A stretch of 56,618 bases of DNA, from positions 1 through 56,618 of the forward strand of contig CAJXRF010000030.1 in the NCBI GenBank assembly GCA_913058575.1. Direction: 5' to 3'. Shown one piece after another: positions 25,700-38,599 of the stretch. Below the pieces are notes generated by a model. That model did no database searches. It was not told the origin of the DNA and saw only the letters and a program-made list of their open reading frames with translations. Within the stretch, counting starts at the first letter, position 1, and each line of letters begins with the position of its first letter. Made by a program: the position numbers and the translations under genes. This DNA is from an uncultured Bermanella sp. (GTDB taxonomy: Bacteria > Pseudomonadota > Gammaproteobacteria > Pseudomonadales > Oceanobacteraceae).

Positions 25700-26359
25700 G
25701 TGAAACGCATTTCAATATTCATTCTTAGTCTATTGGTTATTTTTCCAGCCATTGCCGAAAAACGCTACGTGAGCGACAAACTTACCATTACTTTACGAAG
25801 TGGCCCAGGAGACGAGTTTCGCATTCTTAAGATGCTAAAAAGTGGCACACACCTTCAATTCGTTGAGAGCACCGAAGATAATAAATATACAAAAGTAACC
25901 ACCGATAAAGGCCTTGAAGGCTGGGCTCAAACTCGCTTTCTATTGCTAGAACCCATAGCCTTTGAGAAATTAATTTTAACGCAACGTGAGCTGGATAAAA
26001 CCAACACAGATTTAAGCGAACTAAAATCTAAATACGCTGAAACCAAAAAACAGCTGGCAGAAGCTAATCGCAGCAGCTCTGGCTTATCAAAGGACAAGCA
26101 AAAACAGGCAAAAGAATTGGCTCACATTAAAAAAGTCAGCGCTAACGCCATTGGCCTTGATAAAAAGAACAAAGAATTAATGGAACAAGGTGTTGAGCTA
26201 AAAATAACCGTTGACACACTTAAAGCTGAAAATGAACGCCTACAAAGCAGCAAGGATTTAAATTACATCCTGCTGGGTGGCGCCCTCATTTTACTAGGCC
26301 TATTTTTAGGGTGGTTACTGCCTAAGATTTCAGGCAAGCGCGGCGACGGCTGGGCTTAA
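25700..26359 (+). CDS. SH3-domain and membrane-anchor protein (YgiM-like)
   Basis: 219 residues. Signal peptide (ISIFILSLLVIFPAIA), bacterial SH3 domain (YVSDKLTITLRSGPGDEFRILKMLKSGTHLQFVE...GLEGWAQTRFL), a coiled coil of about 100 residues, then a C-terminal membrane helix (YILLGGALILLGLFLGWLLP) and a basic tail. This is the TIGR04211/YgiM architecture of an inner-membrane-anchored periplasmic protein. GTG start with RBS AGGGA. Partner unknown. Confidence 0.9.
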   Translation: MKRISIFILSLLVIFPAIAEKRYVSDKLTITLRSGPGDEFRILKMLKSGTHLQFVESTEDNKYTKVTTDKGLEGWAQTRFLLLEPIAFEKLILTQRELDKTNTDLSELKSKYAETKKQLAEANRSSSGLSKDKQKQAKELAHIKKVSANAIGLDKKNKELMEQGVELKITVDTLKAENERLQSSKDLNYILLGGALILLGLFLGWLLPKISGKRGDGWA

Positions 26360-26375
26360 TTTAATACCTTTAATT

Positions 26376-26396
26376 AAGAGGGGCCAGCCCCCTCTT
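26376..26396 (+). terminator. hairpin after the SH3/anchor gene
   Basis: AAGAGGGG (26376-26383) pairs with CCCCTCTT (26389-26396), 5-base loop, followed by TAACCC; the U-tract is weak (CTCTTTAA). Confidence 0.5.
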
Positions 26397-26450
26397 TAAC
26401 CCTCTCACTTCAATCCTACCTTTAATAAACACGATTTATTTGGAGTTTTC

Positions 26451-27032
26451 ATGCGCCAGTTAGCGTTCGCATTTTTTGCACTATTTTTAATCTCATTTAA
26501 CACTCAAGCAACCCCCAAAGCAGATGTGGCCACCCCTTATGTCACCATGCAAACTAACTTTGGAGATGTTGTCATCGAACTTAATCCAGAAAAAGCCCCT
26601 ATTACCGTGGCTAACTTTTTAGGCTATATCAAAGATGGGCACTACAAAGGCACGATATTTCACCGTGTTATTAAAGACTTCATGATTCAGGGGGGCGGAT
26701 TCACTGAAACCATGACTAAAAAAGCCACGAAAGACGCTATTAAAAACGAAGCTAAAAACAAGCTTTTCAATAACCGCGGCACCATCGCCATGGCAAGAAC
26801 GTCTGATGTGGACAGCGCCACCAACCAGTTTTTTATTAACTTAAAAGACAACTATTTTTTAAATCATGGCTCTCAAGGTTATGGCTACGCTGTGTTTGGG
26901 AAAGTGGTGAGTGGCATGGATATCGTCGATACCATTGGCACCACTAAAACCACCGCCAAACGTGGCATGCGAGACGTGCCAGCCAATCCTGTCATCATTA
27001 AGGACATGGTCGTAAGTTACCAGGCACCTTAA
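26451..27032 (+). CDS. ppiA: periplasmic cyclophilin-type peptidyl-prolyl isomerase
   Basis: 193 residues. Signal peptide ([17 protein letters not shown]), then a complete bacterial cyclophilin domain: [54 protein letters not shown] (FHRVI...MIQGG active-site segment), [22 protein letters not shown] and [15 protein letters not shown]. It catalyses cis-trans isomerisation of prolyl bonds in the periplasm. The leader makes PpiA rather than cytoplasmic PpiB likely. Confidence 0.93.
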   Translation: MRQLAFAFFALFLISFNTQATPKADVATPYVTMQTNFGDVVIELNPEKAPITVANFLGYIKDGHYKGTIFHRVIKDFMIQGGGFTETMTKKATKDAIKNEAKNKLFNNRGTIAMARTSDVDSATNQFFINLKDNYFLNHGSQGYGYAVFGKVVSGMDIVDTIGTTKTTAKRGMRDVPANPVIIKDMVVSYQAP

Positions 27033-27048
27033 TATTTAACGGTGTAGT

Positions 27049-27978
27049 TTATTTTAAAAAGTACACCACCACAGGCAGTATCACCATGGCCAGTAAGGTA
27101 GAGATCATTACCATGCTGGCCACTGTTTCTACATTACGCTGCGACTTAAGCGCAAATAAATAATTGAAAACCGCTACTGGCATAAACCCCATTAAAATCA
27201 CCACCGATCTAGCCAGACCTTCTATTCCTAAAAGTGTCACCACCAAATAAGCCGCACTGCCACCTAATAACATCCTTAGCAACGAATACAATAAACCGGA
27301 AGAAAATTGCTTCACCCGTATTTGCCCTAGGGACACACCCAGGGTCAACAGCATTAATGGAATTGTTAGCTGCCCCAGCAAGCTGACGCTATTGGCCAGC
27401 CAAATGGGCAATCGGCTCTCGCTAAAGACCAAGAAACTGGCCACTGTAATGGCCAATAAAATGGGGTTTAATATGAAGTGCTTCCAGTTAATGGTATCCC
27501 CAGTTGCAATGGCCATACCGACACTGAAATGCGCCATAGAAATCACCATAAAATACCCCACTGCCAAGGCCAAGCCTTGATCTCCAAAGGCAAAGTAAGC
27601 CAATGGCAGCCCCATATTGCCAACGTTTGGAAATGCCAGACTAACTAAATAGGTTGAAACTTCTTGCCCTTGCACGCGAATTAAGACGTAGCCAACCACA
27701 AGTACCACAAGTAAGGTTAAACAGGTGGCTGCTGCCATCTGCATTAAAGCGGACATGCTTAAGTTAACGTTACTGATACTGCTGATCACCAAGCAGGGGG
27801 CCGCAATATTCAACACCAATCTTGAAATGAATTCACTGGGAAAATCATGGGCACTTTTAGACCAAATAAAGCCGATGGAGGCACAAATCAATACAGGGGC
27901 GAATATAGCGAAGATATCAACAAGCAAAGGAGATTCTCTGGTAAAATACAGCTTTAAAAATGCATTATGAAAGCCCAC
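27049..27978 (-). CDS. AEC family (auxin efflux carrier-type) transporter
   Basis: Up to 309 residues, about ten helices: FAIFAPVLICASIGFIWSK, LVLNIAAPCLVISSISN, VSLAFPNVGNMGLPLAYFAFGDQGLALAV (the N-G-LP signature) and LTIPLMLLTLGVSLGQI. AEC carriers move organic acids or other small anions. The ATG at 27978 leaves only one base to the divergent mnmC start. A TTG at 27927, giving LVDIFAIFAPVL at the N-terminus as in most family members, may be the true start and would leave room for promoters. Confidence 0.88.
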   Translation of the reverse strand: MGFHNAFLKLYFTRESPLLVDIFAIFAPVLICASIGFIWSKSAHDFPSEFISRLVLNIAAPCLVISSISNVNLSMSALMQMAAATCLTLLVVLVVGYVLIRVQGQEVSTYLVSLAFPNVGNMGLPLAYFAFGDQGLALAVGYFMVISMAHFSVGMAIATGDTINWKHFILNPILLAITVASFLVFSESRLPIWLANSVSLLGQLTIPLMLLTLGVSLGQIRVKQFSSGLLYSLLRMLLGGSAAYLVVTLLGIEGLARSVVILMGFMPVAVFNYLFALKSQRNVETVASMVMISTLLAMVILPVVVYFLK

Positions 27979-27979
27979 T

Positions 27980-29941
27980 ATGATAAAGCAAGCCCAAATT
28001 CATTGGTCTAAAAACACCCCTACTTCCAGTGAATTTGATGACTTCTACTTCTCTACCGACAGCGGCCTTGAAGAAACCCGTTATGTATTCCTTGAAAACA
28101 GCCAATTACCTGCCAGGTGGCAAACCCTAGATAGCAATCATTTTTCAATATGTGAAACCGGCTTTGGCAGCGGCTTAAATTTTTTATGTACTTGGCAATT
28201 ATGGCTTAAGTCCAGTAAGCCACATCAACAACTTCATTTCTTAAGCGTGGAAAAATTCCCCATTGGAAAATTAGATCTTCAAAGAATCTTTAATCAATGG
28301 CCTGAGCTTTCAAATTTAAGCCAACAGTTACTTGAACAGTATCCATCCATAGTACCAGGTTGGCATACCCTCCACTTTAAAGGCGAAAGCCATCAAGGGG
28401 ATGTGACACTGCATCTATTCTTTGGCGATATTAACGATTGGCTTCCTCAAATTAACAGACCTGTAGACGCTTGGTTTTTAGATGGATTTGCTCCTGCGAA
28501 AAATCCAGATATGTGGCAAAGTTCGTTATTCACACACATTGCTCAGCTAACTAAGCCATTTGGTACCGTAGCGACCTTCACGGCGGCCAGCAATATTAAA
28601 AGGGCCTTAAAAGCCGCTGGGTTCACCGTTAAAAAAACCCGCGGTTATGGCAAAAAGCGAGAGATGGGCGTTGCCATACAAACCCTTAGTAACGGCCCAC
28701 AAGAGCCCTATTACATTAAGAACAAGCCTTGGTTTGAAACCCCAAAAGTAAAAACCCAAAAGGCTAAGAAAGCCATTATTATTGGGGCTGGCATTGCTGG
28801 CTGCAGTACCGCTCATGCTTTGGCAAAGCGAGGTTGGCACGTACAAATACTGGAAAAAGAAAATACCATTGCCAGCGGCGCTTCTGGAAACATGCAAGGG
28901 GTACTGTACGCCAAGCTCGCCACTGAACTCATCCCTCACAGCCAGTTTTATTTGGCAGGGTATCTTTACAGTTTAAATTTATTAAAAACACAATTAGATA
29001 AAAGTAATTGGGATGATTGCGGGGTCTTGCAATTGGCCATGACTGAAAAGGAAGTCAAACGCCAACAATCCTTTGAAGAAAAAAACAATCTACACGACAT
29101 TATTAAAAGAGTGAACGCTCAACAGGCTAGCGACATAGCAGGAATAGAAGTCTCGCAATCAGGCTTACACTTTAAAAATGGCGCTTGGGTCTACCCCAGA
29201 GCTTGGTGTGATTCATTAATAAAACACCCTCTTATTCAAATTGCATTTCAGCAGGACATCAATGAGCTATCACAAGATAGTGATCAGTGGCTGGTACACA
29301 GTGCATCAGGAGCCACCTACAGCGCTGATGCCGTGGTCGTCTGTAGCGCTCAACAAGCGAAAAATTTTTCACAACTTAGTTTCTTACCCACTAAACCCAT
29401 CGCTGGACAAGTCAGCCAGACTCCAGCCTCTGATATCAACCTAAACACAGTGTTGTGCGGTGGCAGTTACGTGACGCCTCCACTCAATGGAAAATTAAAT
29501 TTTGGGGCAAGTTATCGCCTAAACAGTGAAAGTTGTGATGTGATTGAACAAGAGCACCAAAACAACTTTGAAACACTTAACAAAGAATTCCCAGCGGTCG
29601 GCTCTCAACTTACCAAAGCAGTGTCACTAACAGGCAGGGCATCTGTGCGTTGCACATCACCCGATTACACCCCCATAGTCGGCCCCATTTGTGACCCCCT
29701 ACAATTTGCTTTGGATTTTTCAGGGCTTACAAAAAGTAAGAAGTGGAAGTTTTACAAATCGGCTGAATTTATTAACGGCCTATACGTGAACCTAGGGCAC
29801 GGCTCACGAGGACTGAGCTCAGCACCTTTGTGCGGAGAATTAATCGCAGCACAAATTTGCCAAGAGCCCTATCCAATGCCAGAAGAACTGGCACAAATCA
29901 TTAATCCTAATCGATTCTTTGTAAAGCGCTTAACAAAGTGA
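27980..29941 (+). CDS. mnmC: bifunctional tRNA 5-methylaminomethyl-2-thiouridine synthesis protein
   Basis: 653 residues. The N-terminal half is the SAM-dependent methyltransferase (MnmD part) with ETGFGSGLNFL (59-69) and WFLDGFAPAKNPDMW. The C-terminal half is an FAD oxidoreductase with IIGAGIAGCSTAHALAKRG (about 266-284) and GASGNMQGVLYAKL. Together they convert cmnm5(s2)U34 to mnm5(s2)U34 in certain tRNAs. Full length for the fused form. Confidence 0.95.
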   Translation: MIKQAQIHWSKNTPTSSEFDDFYFSTDSGLEETRYVFLENSQLPARWQTLDSNHFSICETGFGSGLNFLCTWQLWLKSSKPHQQLHFLSVEKFPIGKLDLQRIFNQWPELSNLSQQLLEQYPSIVPGWHTLHFKGESHQGDVTLHLFFGDINDWLPQINRPVDAWFLDGFAPAKNPDMWQSSLFTHIAQLTKPFGTVATFTAASNIKRALKAAGFTVKKTRGYGKKREMGVAIQTLSNGPQEPYYIKNKPWFETPKVKTQKAKKAIIIGAGIAGCSTAHALAKRGWHVQILEKENTIASGASGNMQGVLYAKLATELIPHSQFYLAGYLYSLNLLKTQLDKSNWDDCGVLQLAMTEKEVKRQQSFEEKNNLHDIIKRVNAQQASDIAGIEVSQSGLHFKNGAWVYPRAWCDSLIKHPLIQIAFQQDINELSQDSDQWLVHSASGATYSADAVVVCSAQQAKNFSQLSFLPTKPIAGQVSQTPASDINLNTVLCGGSYVTPPLNGKLNFGASYRLNSESCDVIEQEHQNNFETLNKEFPAVGSQLTKAVSLTGRASVRCTSPDYTPIVGPICDPLQFALDFSGLTKSKKWKFYKSAEFINGLYVNLGHGSRGLSSAPLCGELIAAQICQEPYPMPEELAQIINPNRFFVKRLTK

Positions 29942-29961
29942 CTTTAACTTTAGTGTAGCTG

Positions 29962-30180
29962 TCAGATACTTGAATCATTGGCGGCCGCATCTCGGCCGTA
30001 GGGACACTTGGGCAATACGTAATTTTTAGCACAGAAACGATTTTTACGAATGGCGATCATCACCTCTTCTATTTGCTTACATTGCTCACGAGTCGCCGCC
30101 AACTGCGCTTGTAGCTCGTCTGTGCAGCCAAACAGATCTTTAATGACCTTACGAACCTTGTAATCTTGAAATTCTGCCAT
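29962..30180 (-). CDS. small conserved-looking protein, unknown
   Basis: 72 residues from the ATG at 30180 (AEFQDYKVRKVIKDLFGCTD), helical, with four cysteines (positions 18, 33, 49 and 58 from that Met). An in-frame ATG farther upstream (30222) is possible but lacks a better RBS. The spaced cysteines with basic residues between them (KNRFCAKNYVLPKCPYG) could bind metal. Family not recognised. Confidence 0.6.
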   Translation of the reverse strand: MAEFQDYKVRKVIKDLFGCTDELQAQLAATREQCKQIEEVMIAIRKNRFCAKNYVLPKCPYGRDAAANDSSI

Positions 30181-30290
30181 AGGACCCCCATGCTCTATCT
30201 TCATATTAAGAATTCCGAGCAACCTAATTTCAGATTAGTCCTAAAGTAGGGGTTCCAGCAAGTAAGAAGAACTAAATGGACTAAAGAGAA

Positions 30291-30527
30291 CTAAACCAAC
30301 TGGTCTTTATGCATTACGCTCACACTCTGACTATCATGGTCAAAAACAATCACCACTAGACCTTTTCTAATTTGGGTCAATACCTGCTCACACTTTTCAC
30401 TAAGAGAGGCTTCTATATAGCCATAATCAGTGCCCTCTCGATTAATGAACTCTTCAATAACCCCTTGTAGCGCATCAGTGCTTAATTGCTGATAAGGCAC
30501 CAGTGTGTATTCTTGAGATTCAGACAT
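30291..30527 (-). CDS. yheU: YheU/UPF0270 family protein
   Basis: 78 residues. It carries the UPF0270 signature VPYQQLSTDALQGVIEEFINREGTDYG, matching E. coli YheU (IPWQDLSPETL...EEF..REGTDYG). The rest (SLSEKCEQVLTQIRKGLVVIVFDHDSQSVSVM) is also typical. Small cytoplasmic protein of unknown function. Confidence 0.92.
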   Translation of the reverse strand: MSESQEYTLVPYQQLSTDALQGVIEEFINREGTDYGYIEASLSEKCEQVLTQIRKGLVVIVFDHDSQSVSVMHKDQLV

Positions 30528-30620
30528 ATTATTAAACGTATCACATAGTGAACTGAACCGAGCGTTACACTCAGTTTAGTTTAATGATTAAGGGAAATTA
30601 AAGGCATTTGGAATAAAGGA

Positions 30621-31061
30621 TTATTTTAAGAAGGCCGCTTCACGCTCCCACTCACACTTAACCCTGAGGTCTCCTGAATTTGGAATATGGCAACCCAAGC
30701 TTGAAGGTTCCCAGTTAAATGTGTGCTTACCGCTTAATTCTGTTTCTAGGTGCACCGTGGCACTCACCCAATACATTTGCTTTAACAACTCTTCAAACTT
30801 GTTCATCCACAGTTCCCATTCATACTCAACAGCTCGGTATGAGGCACCAAAATGAATGACCTGAGTGTGGTAAGAGCCACTAAATACATCCATACCCGGC
30901 AGCGTAAACATATCACCGCATAAAAATGGTGAGTCTGCATCGAAGGTTTGTGGCAAATCTAAAAGACTCGCACTATTAACCATGCGACGGGTCTGAGCAT
31001 CTGGCTCTGGAGCCATGGCGATGTCTTTAATAATTCCATATACGATTGATTCCTGATCCAC
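30621..31061 (-). CDS. hypothetical protein
   Basis: 146 residues when started at the GTG at 31061, which has AAGGG seven bases upstream. A TTG at 31079 would extend it by six residues. No signal peptide or membrane helix. Visible features are a segment rich in aromatic residues (SYRAVEYEWELWMNKFEELLKQMYWVSATVHLE) and three cysteines. I do not recognise the family. It lies 40 bases downstream of the transglycosylase gene. Confidence 0.6.
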   Translation of the reverse strand: MDQESIVYGIIKDIAMAPEPDAQTRRMVNSASLLDLPQTFDADSPFLCGDMFTLPGMDVFSGSYHTQVIHFGASYRAVEYEWELWMNKFEELLKQMYWVSATVHLETELSGKHTFNWEPSSLGCHIPNSGDLRVKCEWEREAAFLK

Positions 31062-31101
31062 CGCACAGCCCTTATACAAATTAAATTAAAATATTAAGTC
31101 A

Positions 31102-33799
<2,698 letters not shown>

Positions 33800-33880
33800 C
33801 TAAAACAAAATTAATTAAGATTTTGCCCATACATAAGGTGACATAAACTTACCTGTCTCATTTATGAATGAGCAGTTTAA

Positions 33881-35038
33881 CTAAGCATTGACTGGAATAT
33901 ACTTCCGAGAAAACTCCCGAATGCGATGGCGATAATGCTCCAGCGTCTGCGGTGTTAAATCACTATGACTTTCATCATAAACAGAAGCATTAAAATTGCG
34001 TGCAAACACTTGCGCCATTTCAGACATGGCGTCAAAGGCTTCCATGGGGTTTTCAGGTCCAGGTAAACTCATAAACAAACTAATACCGGGTGTCTGCAAA
34101 GATTCCATATTATTAATGTCAAATATGCCTGGCTTAAGCGTATTCACCACACTAAATTGAATTTTGCCTTGAGCATGAGCTTTTTCAAAGCGATGAAAAG
34201 CACTCATTTCCCCATGTCGCATATCGCAAGCTTTGAAAACATTAAATAAATCCAAACCGTTTAACAAAGGCGCCGACTCTTTCAAAACATTAATAACAAT
34301 AATCTCTTCCGCTGCCGGACGCTCTGCCAATAACTCACCCACTGGCTCTACAGGCACACTCGATGGGACAGGCTTGGGTTGCGATTCAGTAAATAATGGG
34401 TCCACTTCCACGTCATCGCTCAAAGAAGACAAGGGCTTTTCTTTAAGGGTTTGCTGAATATATTCAGGTAATATAAGTTCATGTTGCTTGGGAGGGTTGC
34501 TTTCCATCTGCTCTCCAAGCTCCACTGGCTCCATCAACACAGGGACCGCTTCTTGTTCGGTAATGGACGTGGAAGATTGCGACACTGTTTCTCGCGGCTC
34601 ACGTTTTGCCAGTTTTTCAGCCGGTCGCTCATAAGTAAACTGGGTATCTTTACGAGTGTCAGCCCCAGGTACAGCACCCTTATCTTGGTGCGCTTTTAAT
34701 ACCGAATCATTTAAACTGGGAGCAATTTTATCCTCCATGTCGGCATGAAGCCCCTCTAAAGGCATACCCTCATTTTCAGAGCCCCCCATGGCCTCACCAT
34801 AATCTTCATCCTTAATGGAATCAGGCAGCAAGTCATCGGTGATTTCTAGCTCTTCATAGCTGGCAGCAGCTAAATTAGTGGCGCGCGTCAAGGACGCAGC
34901 ATCATCCGGTGTGAATTCAAAGTCGTCGTCTAGTCGATTCGCACGGGATTCGCGCACTCTCTTAATGCCATCCCAGACAATAAATGAGATGACCACTAAT
35001 CCGACCACGAAGATAAAACTGTGTAAACTTATATCCAT
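33881..35038 (-). CDS. zipA: cell division protein ZipA
   Basis: 385 residues. N-terminal membrane anchor (HSFIFVVGLVVISFIVWDGIKRV), a charged residue and a long acidic, proline-containing linker (about 30-240), and the C-terminal FtsZ-binding domain (about 245-385) with LDLFNVFKACDMRHGEMSAFHRFEKAHAQGKIQFSVVNTLKPGIFDI. It tethers the Z ring to the membrane. Located 50 bases downstream of smc, in the conserved smc-zipA-ligA order. Confidence 0.94.
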   Translation of the reverse strand: MDISLHSFIFVVGLVVISFIVWDGIKRVRESRANRLDDDFEFTPDDAASLTRATNLAAASYEELEITDDLLPDSIKDEDYGEAMGGSENEGMPLEGLHADMEDKIAPSLNDSVLKAHQDKGAVPGADTRKDTQFTYERPAEKLAKREPRETVSQSSTSITEQEAVPVLMEPVELGEQMESNPPKQHELILPEYIQQTLKEKPLSSLSDDVEVDPLFTESQPKPVPSSVPVEPVGELLAERPAAEEIIVINVLKESAPLLNGLDLFNVFKACDMRHGEMSAFHRFEKAHAQGKIQFSVVNTLKPGIFDINNMESLQTPGISLFMSLPGPENPMEAFDAMSEMAQVFARNFNASVYDESHSDLTPQTLEHYRHRIREFSRKYIPVNA

Positions 35039-35088
35039 AGCGTTTTATTCTTTAATAATTAGTCTTTGAAGCTATTTAATTTTAGCTT

Positions 35089-38000
35089 CTAATGTTCCGT
35101 CATCTCTACCGCTTCTTCCACATTAACAGAAACGATACGTGACACACCAGGTTCGTGCATGGTGACACCCATCAACTGATGGGCCATTTCCATGGCTATT
35201 TTGTTGTGTGAAATATAAATAAACTGAACTTGCTCAGACATGGCATTCACCAAGCGAGCGTAACGCTCTACGTTAGCATCATCCAATGGCGCATCTACCT
35301 CATCCAACATACAAAATGGTGCCGGGCGTAAACGGAAAATGGAGAATACTAAAGCGATCGCGGTTAATGCTTTTTCACCACCTGACAACAAGTGAATAGT
35401 ACTGTTTTTCTTACCCGGTGGACGCGCCATTATAGCCACGCCGGTATCCAATAAATCATCACCGGTTAATTCTAAATAAGCATGTCCACCACCAAACACT
35501 TTCGGGAACAGCTCTTTTAAACCCATGTTAATTTTGTCAAAGGTATCTTTAAAGCGAGTCCGCGTTTCTTTGTCTATCTTATGAATGGCATTCTCTAACG
35601 TAGCCAGAGCTTTTTCCAAATCGCCATTTTGTCTATCCAAATACTCTTTACGCTCAGATTGGGTTTTAAATTCCTCAATGGCTGCGAGGTTAATCGCCCC
35701 TAAGCGAGTGATTCGTTGTTGGATTTGCTCTAACTCTAACTGGCACGCCTCAATAGAGGCATCCTCAGATAATTCATCCAATACAGCTTGAAGCTCTAGT
35801 TCTTGCTCTGCCATTTGCTCTTCAATACCACCACGACGCGTGTGAATGGTTTGATATTGCATTCTGCTTTGCTCAAGCTTAGAACGAATCCCTTGAGCAT
35901 GCTGCTCTATGTTGTTTCGTTTTTGTTCTATTTCACGAATTTCGTTTTCAAGCAGCTCTTTTTTACTGCGAGACGCTTTCATGAGCTCTTCAACATCTAA
36001 TCGTTGAGTCATCATCTCTTCATATTGAAGTTTCAATTCCTCAACCGGGCTATCCCCTTCATTCTGCTGACCTTGCAATTGTGTTTGTCGATCTTGCAGC
36101 TTCTGCTTTTCTTGATCATAACGCGTCATGGCATCCACCAGCGATTGCTTCTGGTGCATCAAGGTTTGCACTTTTAATTGCTGCTGATGAGCATGATCTT
36201 TTTGATGGCGGGCCTGTTGACGAGCCTGATCTAAAGCCTCTCTAAATTGATCGCGCTTTTGCAGTAATTCTTCTCGTTGCAAGGTAAAGGTTTCCATATC
36301 CTGCATGGCGGTTTGCCATTGAATACGGGTTTCCTGCAAGCTTTCTTGCTCAAGAGTTTTATGATCTTTTTGTTCGGTAATCTCGCCCAACAATTGATTG
36401 CGACGATTTACTTGCTGCTCAAGCTGCACTTTTTCAGAATGAATGGTGGCCTTATGATCGGAAAGTTGCTGAGAGGCTTGCGTCACTTCACGCTGAGCAT
36501 TATCTCGTTGCTGCTCTAGGGTGTTAATACGTAAAGAAGCAGCTTCTAAATCAGCCTCTAACTCTTCAACCAATGCATCAAGATCATCTTCTTTAACAAA
36601 TAACGCTTCAAGCTCTTGCTTACGCGCCAGCACACCGGACTGATCTTCCCCTGCGCGTTTAACTCGAATCCAGTTTGTGCCTATCCAAATACCTTGTGGG
36701 GTAATAATACTCTGACCTTCACTTAACTGGCCTCGCTTCTCTAACGCACCAGACAAATCATCGGCACACAAAATATTATTAAGCCAAGAAGTGGTTAACC
36801 CCGTGACTTTACTGGCCAGCGAATCGACTACTGATTGATGAGCACTCGCTTCTTCAACCAGCGTCATTTGCCCTTGCTTTAAATGAGTTAAACGCTCAGC
36901 AAACTGATCAATGCTCGGTACCATGACAGATTGCAACTGATCGGCCAGCACGGTTTCTACGGCGGTTTCCCAGCCACTTTGAACGGTTAAATTATCTGCA
37001 ATACGGCTATTTTCATGAATTTGATTTGACTGCAACCAACGGCCGCTTTCGCTATCTGTGCCTAAAGCCGCTTGTTGTAACGCTTCAAGAGATGCCTTGC
37101 GTCCCATCACCGACTGCAATTGACTGCGAGATTCATTTAAGTTTTGACTTAGCTTCTGTTGGCTCTCTCGACTTTGTTCTATTTGGCCTTGGTACAAAGC
37201 CACGTCTTGGATTTGTTGCTCAAGCTGTAGTTCTTGCTCGCCTAATTGCTCATCTAACATGGCCAACTGTTCTTGAGCCTCGTCACCGATCTGCAGAGAC
37301 TCTAATTCCCGTTGCAATCGATCCATGCGCTGTTGAATACGGGTAATATTCTGCTCAAACTGCTGCATTTTAGACTGACTAACATCCGCAATACGTTGTG
37401 GGCCTGAAGACTTCTCATTAAACTCATCCCAAGATAATTGCCAGTCTTGCATGGTTTCTTCAGCAACAGACAAACCTTCTTGCCCAGACTCTTCTTGTGC
37501 CAACAGTAATTCAGTTTCTGGCTCTAACGCCATTAATTCTTCTTCAAGGCCTTCCAGCGTCATGGCATCTTCTTCGTGCTGACTTAGCACCCCTTCCAAA
37601 GACAAGGCCACTTCTTGAAGGTCACTGTCCAATTGCAAGGTACGCTGACTTTGAAACTGAATATTCTGTTCCATGCGCCCTAAGCTGCCACCTATTTCAT
37701 AAAATTGGGCTTGGACTTTTTCAAACTCATCGGTGGAATCCACCAATATAATACGCTTTTCTTCCACGATGGTGTCGTCATGAACCTGACCTGTCACCAC
37801 TTCTTCAAGGGCCAACTCTTGCTCAGCGACCACTTGATTGATTTGCGAAAGCTCCGTGTCCATGCCTTGCCAGCGCATAGCCAATAATTGCGCACGAGTA
37901 AGGCGCTCATCTTTTTTGAATTGAGTATACTTTTGAGCAGAATCGGCTTGACGTTGTAGGCGATTAATTTGCCTACCGAGCTCTTCACGAATATCACTTA

Positions 38001-38580
38001 GACGCTCAAGGTTTTCATTGGTGCGACGAATACGATTTTCAGTTTCACGACGGCGCTCTTTATACTTGGAAATACCGGCCGCTTCTTCAATATAAACACG
38101 TAATTCATCTGGCTTAGATTCAATAAGCTTTGAAATCATGCCCTGTTCAATAATGGCATAACTTCTAGGACCCAAACCGGTCCCTAAAAATAAATCAGTG
38201 ATGTCGCGGCGACGGCATTTCACACCATTTAAATAGTAGGTAGATTGACCATCACGGGTCACTTTACGTTTAAGAGAGATTTCTGCGTATTGGGCGTATT
38301 CGCCCTGAAGCTTGCCTTCAGTATTATCAAAAACAAGTTCAACCGTGGTTTGCCCCACTGGTTTACGCCCCACCGAGCCGTTAAAAATAACGTCTGTCAT
38401 GGAATCGCCGCGCAAGTTTTTAGCGGAGCTTTCGCCCATCACCCAGCGTACGGCATCAATGGTATTGGATTTTCCACAGCCGTTTGGCCCTACAATACAC
38501 GTAAGGTTTGTAGGAAATGGAATTTTGGTTGGATCAACAAAAGATTTGAACCCGGCCAATTTAATGGACTTAAGTCTCAC
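35089..38580 (-). CDS. smc: chromosome condensation ATPase SMC
   Basis: 1163 residues. N-terminal Walker A GPNGCGKSN (31-39), two long coiled coils around a hinge (about 510-670), and the C-terminal signature LLSGGEKALTAIALVFSIF with Walker B PFCMLDEVDAPLDDANVERYARL. Together with ScpA and ScpB (20209-21228 and 18688-20175) it forms the loop-extruding condensin. The gene follows a gntR-type gene by 19 bases and precedes zipA. Confidence 0.97.
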   Translation of the reverse strand: MRLKSIKLAGFKSFVDPTKIPFPTNLTCIVGPNGCGKSNTIDAVRWVMGESSAKNLRGDSMTDVIFNGSVGRKPVGQTTVELVFDNTEGKLQGEYAQYAEISLKRKVTRDGQSTYYLNGVKCRRRDITDLFLGTGLGPRSYAIIEQGMISKLIESKPDELRVYIEEAAGISKYKERRRETENRIRRTNENLERLSDIREELGRQINRLQRQADSAQKYTQFKKDERLTRAQLLAMRWQGMDTELSQINQVVAEQELALEEVVTGQVHDDTIVEEKRIILVDSTDEFEKVQAQFYEIGGSLGRMEQNIQFQSQRTLQLDSDLQEVALSLEGVLSQHEEDAMTLEGLEEELMALEPETELLLAQEESGQEGLSVAEETMQDWQLSWDEFNEKSSGPQRIADVSQSKMQQFEQNITRIQQRMDRLQRELESLQIGDEAQEQLAMLDEQLGEQELQLEQQIQDVALYQGQIEQSRESQQKLSQNLNESRSQLQSVMGRKASLEALQQAALGTDSESGRWLQSNQIHENSRIADNLTVQSGWETAVETVLADQLQSVMVPSIDQFAERLTHLKQGQMTLVEEASAHQSVVDSLASKVTGLTTSWLNNILCADDLSGALEKRGQLSEGQSIITPQGIWIGTNWIRVKRAGEDQSGVLARKQELEALFVKEDDLDALVEELEADLEAASLRINTLEQQRDNAQREVTQASQQLSDHKATIHSEKVQLEQQVNRRNQLLGEITEQKDHKTLEQESLQETRIQWQTAMQDMETFTLQREELLQKRDQFREALDQARQQARHQKDHAHQQQLKVQTLMHQKQSLVDAMTRYDQEKQKLQDRQTQLQGQQNEGDSPVEELKLQYEEMMTQRLDVEELMKASRSKKELLENEIREIEQKRNNIEQHAQGIRSKLEQSRMQYQTIHTRRGGIEEQMAEQELELQAVLDELSEDASIEACQLELEQIQQRITRLGAINLAAIEEFKTQSERKEYLDRQNGDLEKALATLENAIHKIDKETRTRFKDTFDKINMGLKELFPKVFGGGHAYLELTGDDLLDTGVAIMARPPGKKNSTIHLLSGGEKALTAIALVFSIFRLRPAPFCMLDEVDAPLDDANVERYARLVNAMSEQVQFIYISHNKIAMEMAHQLMGVTMHEPGVSRIVSVNVEEAVEMTEH

Positions 38581-38599
38581 AGCACGCCCCTTTTTATTA

